Positions 18,738 to 29,789 of a stretch of 64,000 nt of DNA are shown here, one piece after another (position 1 is the stretch's first letter; each line of letters starts with the position of its first letter). Source of the stretch: Leptospira stimsonii (lineage in GTDB: Bacteria > Spirochaetota > Leptospiria > Leptospirales > Leptospiraceae). The notes beneath the pieces were generated by a model, which made no database searches, was not told where the DNA came from, and saw only the letters and a program-made list of their open reading frames with translations. A program made the position numbers and the translations under genes. The stretch lies in assembly GCF_003545875.1 (NCBI RefSeq), contig NZ_QHCS01000007.1, positions 62,001-126,000 of the forward strand, given 5' to 3'.

Positions 18738-18860
18738 TCAAAAGAAAAAATTTCTGCAAAAAATAAATGGAGATTCCTGGCGGAAAAAGTAGATTCCCGC
18801 GAACAACACAAATACGACCACAATATAAATTCGGAGAGGATTTAGAAAAGAGCGTTTCAT
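18738..18860 (-). CDS. Possible small membrane peptide (40 aa) or gene remnant
   Basis: A 40-codon frame starts at ATG 18860, with AGGA about 13 nt upstream, and stops at 18738. It encodes a basic start (MKRSFLNPLR) and one transmembrane segment (IYIVVVFVLFAGIYFF), then a short polar tail ending in several Phe. It lies between the ECF-linked gene (ends 18915) and the SGNH gene (starts 18520), all on the minus strand. It could be a true small membrane protein or the 5' stub of a lost gene. The rest of the 18521-18914 gap shows nothing else. Confidence 0.35.
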   Translation of the reverse strand: MKRSFLNPLRIYIVVVFVLFAGIYFFRQESPFIFCRNFFF

Positions 18861-18914
18861 AACCGTCAATCCTGTCAATGGCTACGAAACGTGTAACGAG
18901 CTACGCCATTTTTT

Positions 18915-19763
18915 TTAGAAAACCCATGTGATCGAAATCGAGGAGCCATGACCACCATCAAGGGGAGAAAGACTCACACTTTTTAAATTTCCTCGGTAGA
19001 GAATTGTGTTACTCAGATAGATATCCAAAGAGATCAGAGCAAACAATGCGATTCCATAGAATTTTTGTTGAGACTGATATTCGGATTTCTCCATGATATG
19101 CCCCTCTGTTGTAATTACTTTACCGCGGGCTTCAATCTGAAAATACAAGGTCGCCCCGGTATTTAGAGAACTTGCAAGCAAAGGAATCACACTCTCCGGA
19201 GAAGGGTTAAGTGGCGATCGGAAATAGGGCTTTGACGAATGAAAGAATTCATAGCCGCGATATAAGACAATCAGCTCAGAGAGTGCAATGAGTCCACCGG
19301 AGAGCTGAGTCCTTCGGTCGTCAGCAAGAAGCAAAGGAGACCAACCTGGCACTAGCGCTTGTAGCGTTCGCGACGTTCTGGATTTGGAAAAAGGAATATC
19401 CTCCTTTACAGCCTTCTCAACCTTCCCTTCCTCGATTTGCGGTTTTGCGACAACCTTCGGGGATTCTTCTAAAACCAAAGCTGGTCCGGGTTTAACTTTA
19501 GGCTTTTTCGAGACCGGATTCTCAGGAAGAATGGAATCGACCTTTGAAAACTCGATGACTTTTGTTTCATTTCCAACCTTATATTCAACCAAATTGCCAT
19601 TTTTCATTTTTACTTTGTCAGCGCGGATGGTCTGGCCATTCTTTAGAATCAGAACGTCCGCATTCACTTCAGAAATAAAAAACGAGTTTGTTAAGAATAA
19701 GCAGAGGATAAGAGTCAGATGAAATTGAATTTTATTAAAAAATGAACTTTTTTTGGCGAGCAT
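18915..19763 (-). CDS. Envelope protein with an LKNG beta module and C-terminal membrane part
   Basis: A 282-residue protein. A signal sequence (LTLILCLFLTNSFFISEVNA) is followed by LILKNGQTIRADKVKMKNG and VIEFSKVDSILPE, a small beta module I have seen in leptospiral proteins. A Lys/Pro/Val-rich linker follows, then a C-terminal part with several hydrophobic stretches (LVPGWSPLLLADDRRTQLSGGLIAL). An ATG lies further upstream at 19826, but GGAGA just before the ATG at 19763 and the basic start MLAKKSSFF favour 19763. It faces the ECF sigma gene at 19807 across 43 bp, so it is a likely target of that sigma factor. The FecR-like partner of the sigma factor ends in a similar module. Function unknown. 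Confidence 0.72.
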   Translation of the reverse strand: MLAKKSSFFNKIQFHLTLILCLFLTNSFFISEVNADVLILKNGQTIRADKVKMKNGNLVEYKVGNETKVIEFSKVDSILPENPVSKKPKVKPGPALVLEESPKVVAKPQIEEGKVEKAVKEDIPFSKSRTSRTLQALVPGWSPLLLADDRRTQLSGGLIALSELIVLYRGYEFFHSSKPYFRSPLNPSPESVIPLLASSLNTGATLYFQIEARGKVITTEGHIMEKSEYQSQQKFYGIALFALISLDIYLSNTILYRGNLKSVSLSPLDGGHGSSISITWVF

Positions 19764-19806
19764 CCATTCTCCGTGCGTAGTAAAAATTAGAAGCGTTTCC
19801 CCTCGA

Positions 19807-20355
19807 ATGAGTGTAAGTTTAGACAACGTAGAATACCTTTATAAGAGTTATTATAATAAACTCAAGTTTTTCTTTCTTAAGTCTGGTATTACAACCGAGA
19901 CGGCGGAAGAACTTTGCCAAGAAACTTTTATAAAGGTATATAATCATAGAGAAAAGTTTGATCCTGCTAAGGGTTCGGAAAATACATGGGTGTATGCGAT
20001 CGCAAGAAACGAATTAACCGATTACTTTCGAAAAAATAGTAAGGAAAAAAATTCGGTGGAGTTTTCGTCGTGGGAAACATTAATTTCTTCGTACGAATCA
20101 TCAGCGTACAAACAGGAAGAACAGCGAATTTTATTGGAGAAATTGACCCAATCGATCCACTTGCTGAAAGAACCGGAAAAATCGATTGTTATTCTTCACT
20201 GTATACACGGCAAATCGATCGCTGAAACCTCGCTTCAAACAGGAATTGCACAGCGAACGATAAGCAGGAGACTGGTTTCGGCTTTAACACTTCTCAAAGA
20301 AGAGTTAAAATCGATAGGAATTGATAAAAGTTGGTTAGAAGGAGTGCGGGAATGA
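19807..20355 (+). CDS. ECF-family RNA polymerase sigma factor
   Basis: A 182-residue ECF sigma factor. Region 2 includes YLYKSYYNKLKFFF, AEELCQETFIKVYNH and WVYAIARNELTDYFRK (about residues 9-74). Region 4 includes IVILHCIHGKSIAETSLQTGIAQRTISRRLVSALTLLKEEL (about 130-168). The frame is open from 19753, but the sigma domain begins at the ATG at 19807. Its stop overlaps the start of the FecR-domain gene by 4 bp, the usual sigma/anti-sigma coupling. With the divergent envelope gene at 19763 it forms a likely cell-envelope signalling unit. Confidence 0.92.
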   Translation: MSVSLDNVEYLYKSYYNKLKFFFLKSGITTETAEELCQETFIKVYNHREKFDPAKGSENTWVYAIARNELTDYFRKNSKEKNSVEFSSWETLISSYESSAYKQEEQRILLEKLTQSIHLLKEPEKSIVILHCIHGKSIAETSLQTGIAQRTISRRLVSALTLLKEELKSIGIDKSWLEGVRE

Positions 20356-21407
20356 AAGAAGATTCAATGCAAAAATTACCCCACTTCCTAGATCCAAACA
20401 TTTCAAAAGAAGATCTGGCGGAGTTATTAAAAGATCCCAAGATGCAAAGAGAATACTTTGAATTGATCCGTATCAAAACCTTATTGGGTTCCTTAGATCC
20501 GAAAAACTTCCCAATCTCCCAAAGACAAACCGTCATCCCTTGGAAAAGAGCAGGAGCGTTTCTATTGGCTGTTGCATCTTTTCTTATCGTTTTTTCTTTA
20601 TTCCTATTTTATCAAAAGCGAGAGGAATCTTACAAAGTTATCGGTAACTTGAAAGCCTCTCACGGAAACTGCGAACAAAGTCCTTCTTCCGATCATTGGA
20701 TTGGCTATCAAACAAAAGAAAATTCGTATTGCGACTTGCTTTTGGAAGGAATGGGAACGTTTTCGATTCGAATTTTTCCGAATACTCGAATGATTGTAGA
20801 AACGAGTCCGGATAATTTAAAGGTCAGTATCTTAGAAGGTTCGATTCTATTTTCTTCCGTTTATAAAAAAGAAGGAATTACTGTCGAAGCAAACAGTCCC
20901 CATATTCGATCGATTCTCTTAGGGACGTCTTTGTTCGTCTCCGCAAGCCTGGAGAAGGAAAGAATTTTCTTACTCGAAGGTTCGATTCAAGTTGGTGCGT
21001 TAGGCGTCACCGATGATTCAAAATCTACTTTGATAAAAAGTGGCACTCTTGCAGAGACAACGAACTGGATCGAAACCGCAAAACCAGAGGAAATTCAGAT
21101 TCAAGTCAATCCAATTTCAGCCAAAGAAGAATCCATTCTGCTTACTCAATTCGATTCTATGAGAAGAATCCGAGAAAATCAAGGTTTTACGGATTATCAA
21201 GCTGGAGACCTCAAATCGATCGAAACCGTACATGAAAGCGAGAAATGGTCCAATCGCCCTTACGTTCAAATCAAGTCCACCAACGGGCTCATGCAGGAAG
21301 GCTATTTGATCGAGATCGGGGACTTCTATTCGATTCAAACGGTTGATTCCGGATTGATTCGCTTGCCGAAAACATCGATCTCTGAAATTTCTACGCTCAG
21401 AAAGTAA
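20352..21407 (+). CDS. FecR-domain membrane protein, probable anti-sigma factor
   Basis: A 351-residue single-pass membrane protein. A cytoplasmic N-terminus of about 60 residues (LPHFLDPNISKEDLAELLKDP) could bind the sigma factor. One transmembrane helix follows (GAFLLAVASFLIVFSLFLFY, about 66-86), then a periplasmic FecR domain (FSIRIFPNTRMIVE, VSILEGSILFSS, LGTSLFVSA, ILLEG-like strands). The C-terminus carries TNGLMQEGYLIEIGDFYS and LPKTSISEISTL, resembling the LKNG module of the divergent protein. The ATG at 20352 follows GGAGTGCGGG and overlaps the sigma stop (ATGA), so I chose it over 20331. It probably holds the sigma factor at the membrane until a periplasmic signal arrives. Confidence 0.85.
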   Translation: MKEDSMQKLPHFLDPNISKEDLAELLKDPKMQREYFELIRIKTLLGSLDPKNFPISQRQTVIPWKRAGAFLLAVASFLIVFSLFLFYQKREESYKVIGNLKASHGNCEQSPSSDHWIGYQTKENSYCDLLLEGMGTFSIRIFPNTRMIVETSPDNLKVSILEGSILFSSVYKKEGITVEANSPHIRSILLGTSLFVSASLEKERIFLLEGSIQVGALGVTDDSKSTLIKSGTLAETTNWIETAKPEEIQIQVNPISAKEESILLTQFDSMRRIRENQGFTDYQAGDLKSIETVHESEKWSNRPYVQIKSTNGLMQEGYLIEIGDFYSIQTVDSGLIRLPKTSISEISTLRK

Positions 21408-21761
21408 CTCTTTACGATTTCCTTTTTCCTAAAGAATTCGGCGAATTTACAAAGAAGTAGATTCTATCCATTTTCCGAGCGCGGTGAGCGACTGTTTCGA
21501 TAACGCTCATTATCCAAAATCTCCCTATTTCTATCCATAATTTTGTGATGGATAGAAAGGTTACAATCCGGAAGACATTTCGGATTTCATTCATGAAATG
21601 CATCCATAAGATAAACGCAAAAGATCCATTCTTCCGTTTTTGCAACGGCGCAATCAATATCGCCCCCTCTCGAATTCAAAAAAGGAAACGATTTTTCAAA
21701 TATTCGCATTAGCAAAAGAATCAATGTTAAAAGACTCTTCACACCGAAGAATATCACGACT
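21408..21761. other. Intergenic region with a perfect hairpin
   Basis: No gene is supported here. TTTCTATCCAT (21528-21538) and ATGGATAGAAA (21548-21558) form an 11-bp perfect stem with a 9-nt loop between two convergent genes. Neither strand has a T tract after it, so it may be a repeat or an RNA 3' end rather than a classical terminator. Confidence 0.5.
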
Positions 21762-22070
21762 CTATCTTTCAGTCGGAGGTATTTGAGACATTTTTTTGGC
21801 AAACTCGGCGTGCTCCACCGGATCGATCGGCCTAAATTTCAGCTTCGTACTAGCCGGATATTTCCCTAGATAGTTATCCCCTTTCCAATTGTTCTTCGGC
21901 CGGATTGGTCGAGGAACGAAATTTCCACCACAATTCGGGCAAATACCGGAAAGAAATTTCTCATAGCATGAAACACAAAAAGTACATTCGAAAGAACAAA
22001 TGACCGCTTCCGACGATTCCGGCGGAAGCGGCTTTTCGCAGTTTTCGCAAATCGGTCTCAATTCTAACAT
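21762..22070 (-). CDS. DUF1272-domain zinc-ribbon-like protein
   Basis: A 102-residue protein matching the DUF1272 pattern: MLELRPICENCEKPLPPES, then VICSFECTFCVSCYEKFLSGICPNCGGNFVPRP. Cysteine pairs (CENC, CTFC/CVSC, CPNC) should bind one or two zinc ions. The function of this family is unknown. A 35-residue tail follows the zinc part. It stands alone on the minus strand. No clear ribosome binding site precedes the ATG. Confidence 0.88.
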   Translation of the reverse strand: MLELRPICENCEKPLPPESSEAVICSFECTFCVSCYEKFLSGICPNCGGNFVPRPIRPKNNWKGDNYLGKYPASTKLKFRPIDPVEHAEFAKKMSQIPPTER

Positions 22071-22177
22071 GAGATCACGTTGAAACTATGAAAAAGAAAG
22101 TGAAAGTTTTTTTTCTTCATGAGAATCAAATACAAAAATAACGGCAAATCCCGTTGATGACACGAATTCGAAAGCGT

Positions 22178-22396
22178 TCATTTATTTTCATCCGAACCTG
22201 CCGAAATTTCTTGATCGATGATCGCCAAAGATTCCGCAATTCTTCCTAACGCCTGATAGAATTCTTTCGTTACTTTCACGTCTTCAATGTCCGTCCTCAT
22301 CGCGTCTATCGTGTCGCCGATAAAGGAAAGAAGCGCATAAGGGTCTTTTTTAGTTTGAATCAGGTTATGAATGAGGTCGATATTTTCTTCGTACAT
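22178..22396 (-). CDS. Small helical protein of unknown function
   Basis: A 72-residue protein predicted to be mostly helical (IDLIHNLIQTKKDPYALLSFIGDTIDAMRTDIEDVKVTKEFY split over two helices). AGGAACGAACTT precedes the ATG at 22396, a convincing ribosome binding site, which supports a real gene. It has no signal peptide or membrane segment and an acidic C-terminus. I do not recognise the family. It is divergent from the TonB-receptor cluster. Confidence 0.6.
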   Translation of the reverse strand: MYEENIDLIHNLIQTKKDPYALLSFIGDTIDAMRTDIEDVKVTKEFYQALGRIAESLAIIDQEISAGSDENK

Positions 22397-22544
22397 AAGT
22401 TCGTTCCTAGCTTTTTGAGTGATTCATAAAGATCGCAGTGGAAAGTCTTCTCAAAGTTAAGAAATGAAATGTTTTTTTAATTTTTAGTTTTCAGTCGGAA
22501 GGGCATTATTAATATTGGTTTATCATTAGCATTTATTTTCTACC

Positions 22545-22880
22545 GTGTTGATTCAACGTTTAAAAGTCGGAATTCTTCTTATTTTGCTCCTCAGCTGGAT
22601 GGGCAGGGAAATCCACACTCACTCAGAGAAAGACTTTCGGATAGACGGGTTTTCTGATTCCAGCTACACGTCCCAAGTAGAAGCAAAACATTCTCCTGCC
22701 TGTGCGATCTGTCAGTTTCAGAGAAACAATTCTTCTCTGTGGAATCCTGATTTTTTTGTAAAAGTTTCCTCCTTACTTTTCGGTAAAGAGGAATTCTTGT
22801 CATCGACCGCTCTTTTTCGTTCACTCAAAATCTCTCCGATTCACTTTGGACGCGCTCCTCCTTTTTGTTTCTCAATCTGA
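22545..22880 (+). CDS. Small secreted protein with CxxC motif, upstream of a TonB receptor
   Basis: A 111-residue protein with a GTG start. A hydrophobic N-terminal segment (VGILLILLLSWMG) is followed by HTH, then HSPACAICQFQRN, a Cys-pair motif preceded by His as in DUF2946-like proteins that accompany metal-uptake or metal-export genes. The C-terminus is short and hydrophobic. It lies 48 bp before the TonB-dependent receptor on the same strand, so a joint role in metal or cofactor uptake is likely. AT-rich DNA before it (near 22507-22540) could hold a metal-responsive operator, but no clear palindrome is seen. Confidence 0.6.
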   Translation: MLIQRLKVGILLILLLSWMGREIHTHSEKDFRIDGFSDSSYTSQVEAKHSPACAICQFQRNNSSLWNPDFFVKVSSLLFGKEEFLSSTALFRSLKISPIHFGRAPPFCFSI

Positions 22881-22928
22881 TTCCGATCCTATTTGTTTGA
22901 TTGAGGACAATCGTCCAGGAGCCATTGC

Positions 22929-25262
22929 TTGAAAAAGCCATTATATTATTATTTTAGAATATTCTTATTTATTTTTTTTGTTTTTCCATTTTCCGTCCAT
23001 GCTTTGGACGTAGTTTTATCGGGATCCGTAAAGGATAGGGAAGGAAATCCGATCCCCAACGCTAGGATCTTGATTCAAGAATCAAGAAAGAGCACGATGA
23101 CGGACGAAAAAGGAGAATTCGTTTTAGACCACGTCGCACCGGGGAAATATACTTTTTTTGCCGGTTCGAGGGGATTTCAATCCGAAACGACGTCGGTCAC
23201 TGTCGGGGAAAAGGACGAAAAAATTCAGTTTATCCTCAACCGGAGTTCCTTGGACGATTCTTCCATCAACGTCACGGCGAAATCCACGATCTCCGATTTC
23301 TTAACTTCGCCCCAACCGATTACGGTATTAACGGGAAGACAGTTAGATAAACAAAGGGGAGAAACGGCCATGTCCGCGATCAACAACACCCCTGGAGTTT
23401 CCAACCTAACGACGGGAGCGGGCACGTCCAAACCGATTATACGAGGGTTGACCGGTCAAAGAGTTCTTGTGATGACCGACGGGATCCGGCAGGAAGAACA
23501 ACAATTCGGAGACGATCACACAGTCGAATTAGATGCTTTCAATATTCAAAAAATTGAAATTATTCGAGGTCCGGGTAGTTTATTGTACGGCTCCGATGCC
23601 CTTGGCGGAGTTATCAACGTAATCAGGGACAAAGCCCCTCTTTCCGGTGAAGGGGTTCCAAAGATGGCCGGAATTTTTAATTCAAACAGCTATTCCAATA
23701 ACAAACAGGACACGGGCAACTTTGCCGTTTTCGGCAATGTCGACGGTTTCGGTTATCGCGCTAGCGCTAACACGCGTAAGGCGGGCAGAATCACAACTCC
23801 GAACGGAACGATCCCAAACACCGGAATGGTGGAAAGAAACAAAAGTGCCTCCATCGGTCTGGACGGGAAATGGGGAAATTTCTATGTGGATTCATTTCAG
23901 CGAGAACAGACTCAGGACCTATTCGACAATCCGAATGAAAATCCGGGTTCTACGGTCTTTCAAAAACTCAAACATGAAAAATCGCATTTCCATTCTTTCT
24001 TCATTCTGCCTGCAGGAAATTTGGAACTCGACGTTTCCTATCAAAGAAACAATCGAAGAGAAATAGAATCGAAGAATAAACTACTACCGATCAAAGACAC
24101 CCTTTTGGATGAAACAGTAGACAACTTTGATAAGGCGTTTCAATACTATCAAGTAACAGCGAGGGAAAAAAACCAAGGTTTGAATCTCTACTTGGACACC
24201 GCGACGGCGGACGCAAAATTTCACCACAAACCGGTCTTCGGAATCCTCAAAGGAACCGTTGGATTTTCCGGGCTACAACAAACGAACAAAACTATCGGCA
24301 CAGAAGCTTTGATCCCTTCTTATGGAATCACTAACTTGGCCGGATTCTTTTTGGAAGAATTAAAACTGGGAGCCGTTACTTTAAGCGCGGGAGTAAGAGG
24401 CGACAAAAGGGCCACGGACATTCGAAACAATCCTTCGTTAGGTGTTAACGAACAGACGAAGAATTATTATGCGACAACCGGCTCGACCGGACTTGTCTGG
24501 AGAATCAACAAGTCCTTTTCTTCCATTCTTAACTACGGAAGGGGATTCAGAGCGCCGACTCCTTTCGAACTATTTTCAAACGGAGTACATGAAGGCACCG
24601 GTAAATTCGAAATCGGCAAAGACAACCTCAAGCCCGAATATTCGAATAACGTAGACTTCTCGCTGAGATATGCCTCTTCCAGGATTCAGACCGAACTCAG
24701 CGTATTTCAAAATCATATTCAAAATTTTATATATGCTTCAAGTTTGGCCGAAATCGATTCCGATTCAGGACTGCCGAAGTATAAATACAAACAAGGCGAC
24801 GCCGTTTTACGAGGTGGTGAATTCTCCATTCAAGCGGAATTGACAAGAAAATTGATTCTTACCGGCGGAATCGACATCGTTCACGCAAGAAATCAGAACG
24901 ACACAAATCCACTTCCGAGAACGACGCCGAATCGCGCAAGAGCGGGTCTTCGATGGACGGAGGATTCTTTGTTCGGAATGAAGAATTTTTATTTTTCGAT
25001 CAACGGAAGATTTTACGATTCTCAATACCGAGTGGATCCGAAAGAAACCCCGACAAAGGGTTATAATCTTACGGACATTGGATTAGGTTTCGAATTACCC
25101 TATTTAGGAGACGGGACTTCCAAACCGACCGTCGATCTAAGCGTTCAAAACGCATTCAATGTTTCTTATGTAGATCATTTGAGCCGCTACAAAGAATATG
25201 CTTTGAACCCCGGAGTCAATGCGATTCTAAAAGTTTCCTTTCCGTTTACTCTTATTCAATAG
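22929..25262 (+). CDS. TonB-dependent outer-membrane receptor
   Basis: A 777-residue receptor with a signal peptide (YYFRIFLFIFFVFPFSVHA). A carboxypeptidase-like regulatory domain comes first (about 27-105, GSVKDREGNPIPNARILI). The plug domain follows (about 120-235, with PIIRGLTGQRVLVMTDGIRQ and IEIIRGPGSLLYGSDALGGVINVI). The 22-strand barrel ends in a C-terminal segment with alternating strands. The TTG at 22929 is the start because AGGAG lies 7 nt upstream. Such receptors import siderophores, haem, cobalamin or metal chelates using TonB energy. The CxxC protein before it and the cysteine-rich lipoprotein after it point to a metal or metal-containing ligand, but the ligand is not identifiable. 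Confidence 0.95.
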   Translation: MKKPLYYYFRIFLFIFFVFPFSVHALDVVLSGSVKDREGNPIPNARILIQESRKSTMTDEKGEFVLDHVAPGKYTFFAGSRGFQSETTSVTVGEKDEKIQFILNRSSLDDSSINVTAKSTISDFLTSPQPITVLTGRQLDKQRGETAMSAINNTPGVSNLTTGAGTSKPIIRGLTGQRVLVMTDGIRQEEQQFGDDHTVELDAFNIQKIEIIRGPGSLLYGSDALGGVINVIRDKAPLSGEGVPKMAGIFNSNSYSNNKQDTGNFAVFGNVDGFGYRASANTRKAGRITTPNGTIPNTGMVERNKSASIGLDGKWGNFYVDSFQREQTQDLFDNPNENPGSTVFQKLKHEKSHFHSFFILPAGNLELDVSYQRNNRREIESKNKLLPIKDTLLDETVDNFDKAFQYYQVTAREKNQGLNLYLDTATADAKFHHKPVFGILKGTVGFSGLQQTNKTIGTEALIPSYGITNLAGFFLEELKLGAVTLSAGVRGDKRATDIRNNPSLGVNEQTKNYYATTGSTGLVWRINKSFSSILNYGRGFRAPTPFELFSNGVHEGTGKFEIGKDNLKPEYSNNVDFSLRYASSRIQTELSVFQNHIQNFIYASSLAEIDSDSGLPKYKYKQGDAVLRGGEFSIQAELTRKLILTGGIDIVHARNQNDTNPLPRTTPNRARAGLRWTEDSLFGMKNFYFSINGRFYDSQYRVDPKETPTKGYNLTDIGLGFELPYLGDGTSKPTVDLSVQNAFNVSYVDHLSRYKEYALNPGVNAILKVSFPFTLIQ

Positions 25263-25272
25263 GAAAATAACG

Positions 25273-25647
25273 ATGAAAAAATACATTCTAATATTCTTAA
25301 TGATCCCCATCCTTTTTTGTCAAAAAGATAAGGAAGAATACGACAAGGATCAAGCGCTTCGCCTTCTTGCGAGCGCTTTTAATGAAACGAAATCCGACTG
25401 TGTTTATTGCACGGATACGCAAGCCTTTCAGGGAAGTTGCACTTGTTTTACGCGAATTCCCATTTGGAGTTGTCAAGGTTATTCGAGTGGAAGAAAAAAA
25501 TCAAATTCGGTCAAAATATCCTGCGATGATCTGACAACGAAGGGAATCTGGACTGAGGACTCGGAACAAGGCGGCGCAAAGTCTTGCACATATCTCACTT
25601 GTCCTCCTGAAGCGTATAGAGCGGCCTTTACACCGGATGCAATTTGA
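25273..25647 (+). CDS. Cysteine-rich lipoprotein downstream of the TonB receptor
   Basis: A 124-residue lipoprotein. The signal (MKKYILIFLMIPILFCQ) ends in a leptospiral lipobox with Cys16. The mature part has about nine cysteines, including CVYC, CTC and CTYLTC, probably disulphide-bonded or metal-binding. It begins 10 bp after the receptor stop and is surely co-transcribed with it. It may capture ligand or stabilise the receptor. I do not recognise a named family. Confidence 0.75.
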   Translation: MKKYILIFLMIPILFCQKDKEEYDKDQALRLLASAFNETKSDCVYCTDTQAFQGSCTCFTRIPIWSCQGYSSGRKKSNSVKISCDDLTTKGIWTEDSEQGGAKSCTYLTCPPEAYRAAFTPDAI

Positions 25648-25979
25648 GAAAAATCAAAACTTTCATGCAACGGATTAAAAGAAGAAAATTCCAAATCACA
25701 TTCAAAATTCTTAAAGTATCATTTTAGAACGAAATGTGATGTGTCTTTTTATCGGATTTCAGGTCGCACAGACTTTTCCGATTCGATGTTTCACGCTTTC
25801 TTTTACGATTCGGAAAAGATGGACTTAAAAGAATTCCGTATTTCAAGAATTGCAACGTATTTTTAAAAATGATCCGAAGAAAAGGACCCATTGGAGCTCG
25901 CGAGAAGGGAAAACCGGTTTACAAATTCAAGCAGAGTGGGGAAATGAAATCGAATTTGAAACGGAGTGATTGAAACGTT
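25648..25979. other. Intergenic region, possible decayed gene
   Basis: About 330 bp. Between about 25760 and 25970 protein-like stretches appear in different frames (for example DSMFHAFFYDSEKMDLKEFR, then KTGLQIQAEWGNEIEFETE ending in TGA), as expected of a frameshifted gene remnant. This is a weak call. Confidence 0.3.
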
Positions 25980-26159
25980 ATGCCTTATGTAAACTTGCAA
26001 GTTGCGGGACCTCTTACCCGAAAACAAAAAGAGGAAATCGTAAAAGAATTCACCGAGACCCTTGAAAGAGTCGCGGGAAAACCGCCCGAAGTGACGTACA
26101 TCGTGATCGACGAAGTTTCCAGAGAAAACTGGGCAAAGGGCGGAAAACTCCTTGAATAA
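25980..26159 (+). CDS. 4-oxalocrotonate tautomerase family protein
   Basis: A 59-residue protein of the tautomerase superfamily, too short for many gene finders. It begins MPYVNLQVAGPLTRKQK; after Met removal, Pro1 would be the catalytic base, as in 4-oxalocrotonate tautomerase. VTYIVIDEVSRENWAKGGK closes the beta-alpha-beta unit and matches the family C-terminus. Such enzymes form hexamers and isomerise enol/keto acids in aromatic degradation, although many stand-alone members have no known substrate. GGAG lies 13 nt upstream, rather far. No catabolic genes lie nearby. Confidence 0.85.
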   Translation: MPYVNLQVAGPLTRKQKEEIVKEFTETLERVAGKPPEVTYIVIDEVSRENWAKGGKLLE

Positions 26160-26288
26160 GGTTCCACTGAATTCTTTTTATCGCTGAAAGGTATAATTTT
26201 CAGAATTTAATTTTTGAGTTTTTTTGAAAGAACTCGATTTTTTTTGTAAAATCAGGAGAGCGGGAATTTCCGAACCGCGCGAAAATCT

Positions 26289-27059
26289 ATGTCAACAATC
26301 TTATTCTCCATTTCTAAACTTGCGACTCTGATCCTTTTTCCTCTTCCTTTGGTTCTCTTAGTTCTTTTGTTCGCCGGGTTCAAACTCAAACGATGGAAAG
26401 AAAAACTTTCCATCCTGATTCCGGTCCTTATCCTTTGGATTCTTTCCACGAGCACCGTCTCTCAAAAACTCATTCAATCTTTGGAAATTTATTTTCCTCC
26501 GGTTTCAATTAAGGAGGTTCCAACGGCAGACGTTATACTCGTGTTAGGCGGAATGGTCTCCACTCTGAGCCGGCACGACGAGCCAGTGGAATTGAACAAC
26601 ACCGCAGAAAGACTTACGGAAACGATTCGACTCTATCAAGCAAAGAAGGCGCCTCGAATTCTTTTTTCGGGTGGTTCCGGAAATCTTTTTTATCAAGAAG
26701 TTCCCGAATCGGAACCGGCCGGGAGATTCCTAAGACAACTCGGAATACCGGAGTCTTCTCTCATTTTAGAATCCAAAAGCAGAAACACGGCAGAGAACGT
26801 CGCCTTTACGACGGAGTTACTCAAAGAACGCGGTTGGAAATCAATCATTCTCGTAACGTCGTCCTTCCACATGAAACGATCGGTGGAAAACTTTCAAAAC
26901 AAAGGAATCACGATCATTCCCTTCCCCACGGATTTCCGAGCGCAAAAATCGGTCCTCACCTTGGACAACTTCTTTCCGTCCACATTTTGTCTCGAAAACT
27001 CGACGATCTCAATCAAAGAATGGATCGGAATTCTCATTCAAAAGATTCGAAACTCTTGA
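26289..27059 (+). CDS. YdcF/ElyC family (DUF218) envelope protein
   Basis: A 256-residue protein with two N-terminal transmembrane helices (LATLILFPLPLVLLVLLFAG and LSILIPVLILWILST) and a DUF218 domain (about 80-240). Family phrases are visible: ADVILVLGG, RILFSGGSG, ESKSRNTAENV and VTSSFHMKRS. E. coli ElyC and SanA of this family affect envelope integrity and peptidoglycan or lipid carrier recycling. It lies about 100 bp upstream of ccmE on the same strand and may share its transcript. The biochemical activity is not established. Confidence 0.9.
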   Translation: MSTILFSISKLATLILFPLPLVLLVLLFAGFKLKRWKEKLSILIPVLILWILSTSTVSQKLIQSLEIYFPPVSIKEVPTADVILVLGGMVSTLSRHDEPVELNNTAERLTETIRLYQAKKAPRILFSGGSGNLFYQEVPESEPAGRFLRQLGIPESSLILESKSRNTAENVAFTTELLKERGWKSIILVTSSFHMKRSVENFQNKGITIIPFPTDFRAQKSVLTLDNFFPSTFCLENSTISIKEWIGILIQKIRNS

Positions 27060-27158
27060 AAGACCTTTGGAATGGAGTAAAATGTTGATATTTCCACTTT
27101 TCTCCTTCCGTTGTCTTTGTTTTCATGGTCTAAAACAGAAACTAGATCGGAACTTTTA

Positions 27159-27557
<399 letters not shown>

Positions 27558-27599
27558 TTCTCTGTCGCCTAAAAACGAAAGGACAATGGACTCTTTGAT

Positions 27600-29785
<2,186 letters not shown>

Positions 29786-29789
<4 letters not shown>

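Noticed and set aside
22400..22545. Cobalamin or other riboswitch before the TonB-receptor cluster
   Set aside because: No conserved riboswitch box is visible and the leader is short and AT-rich.
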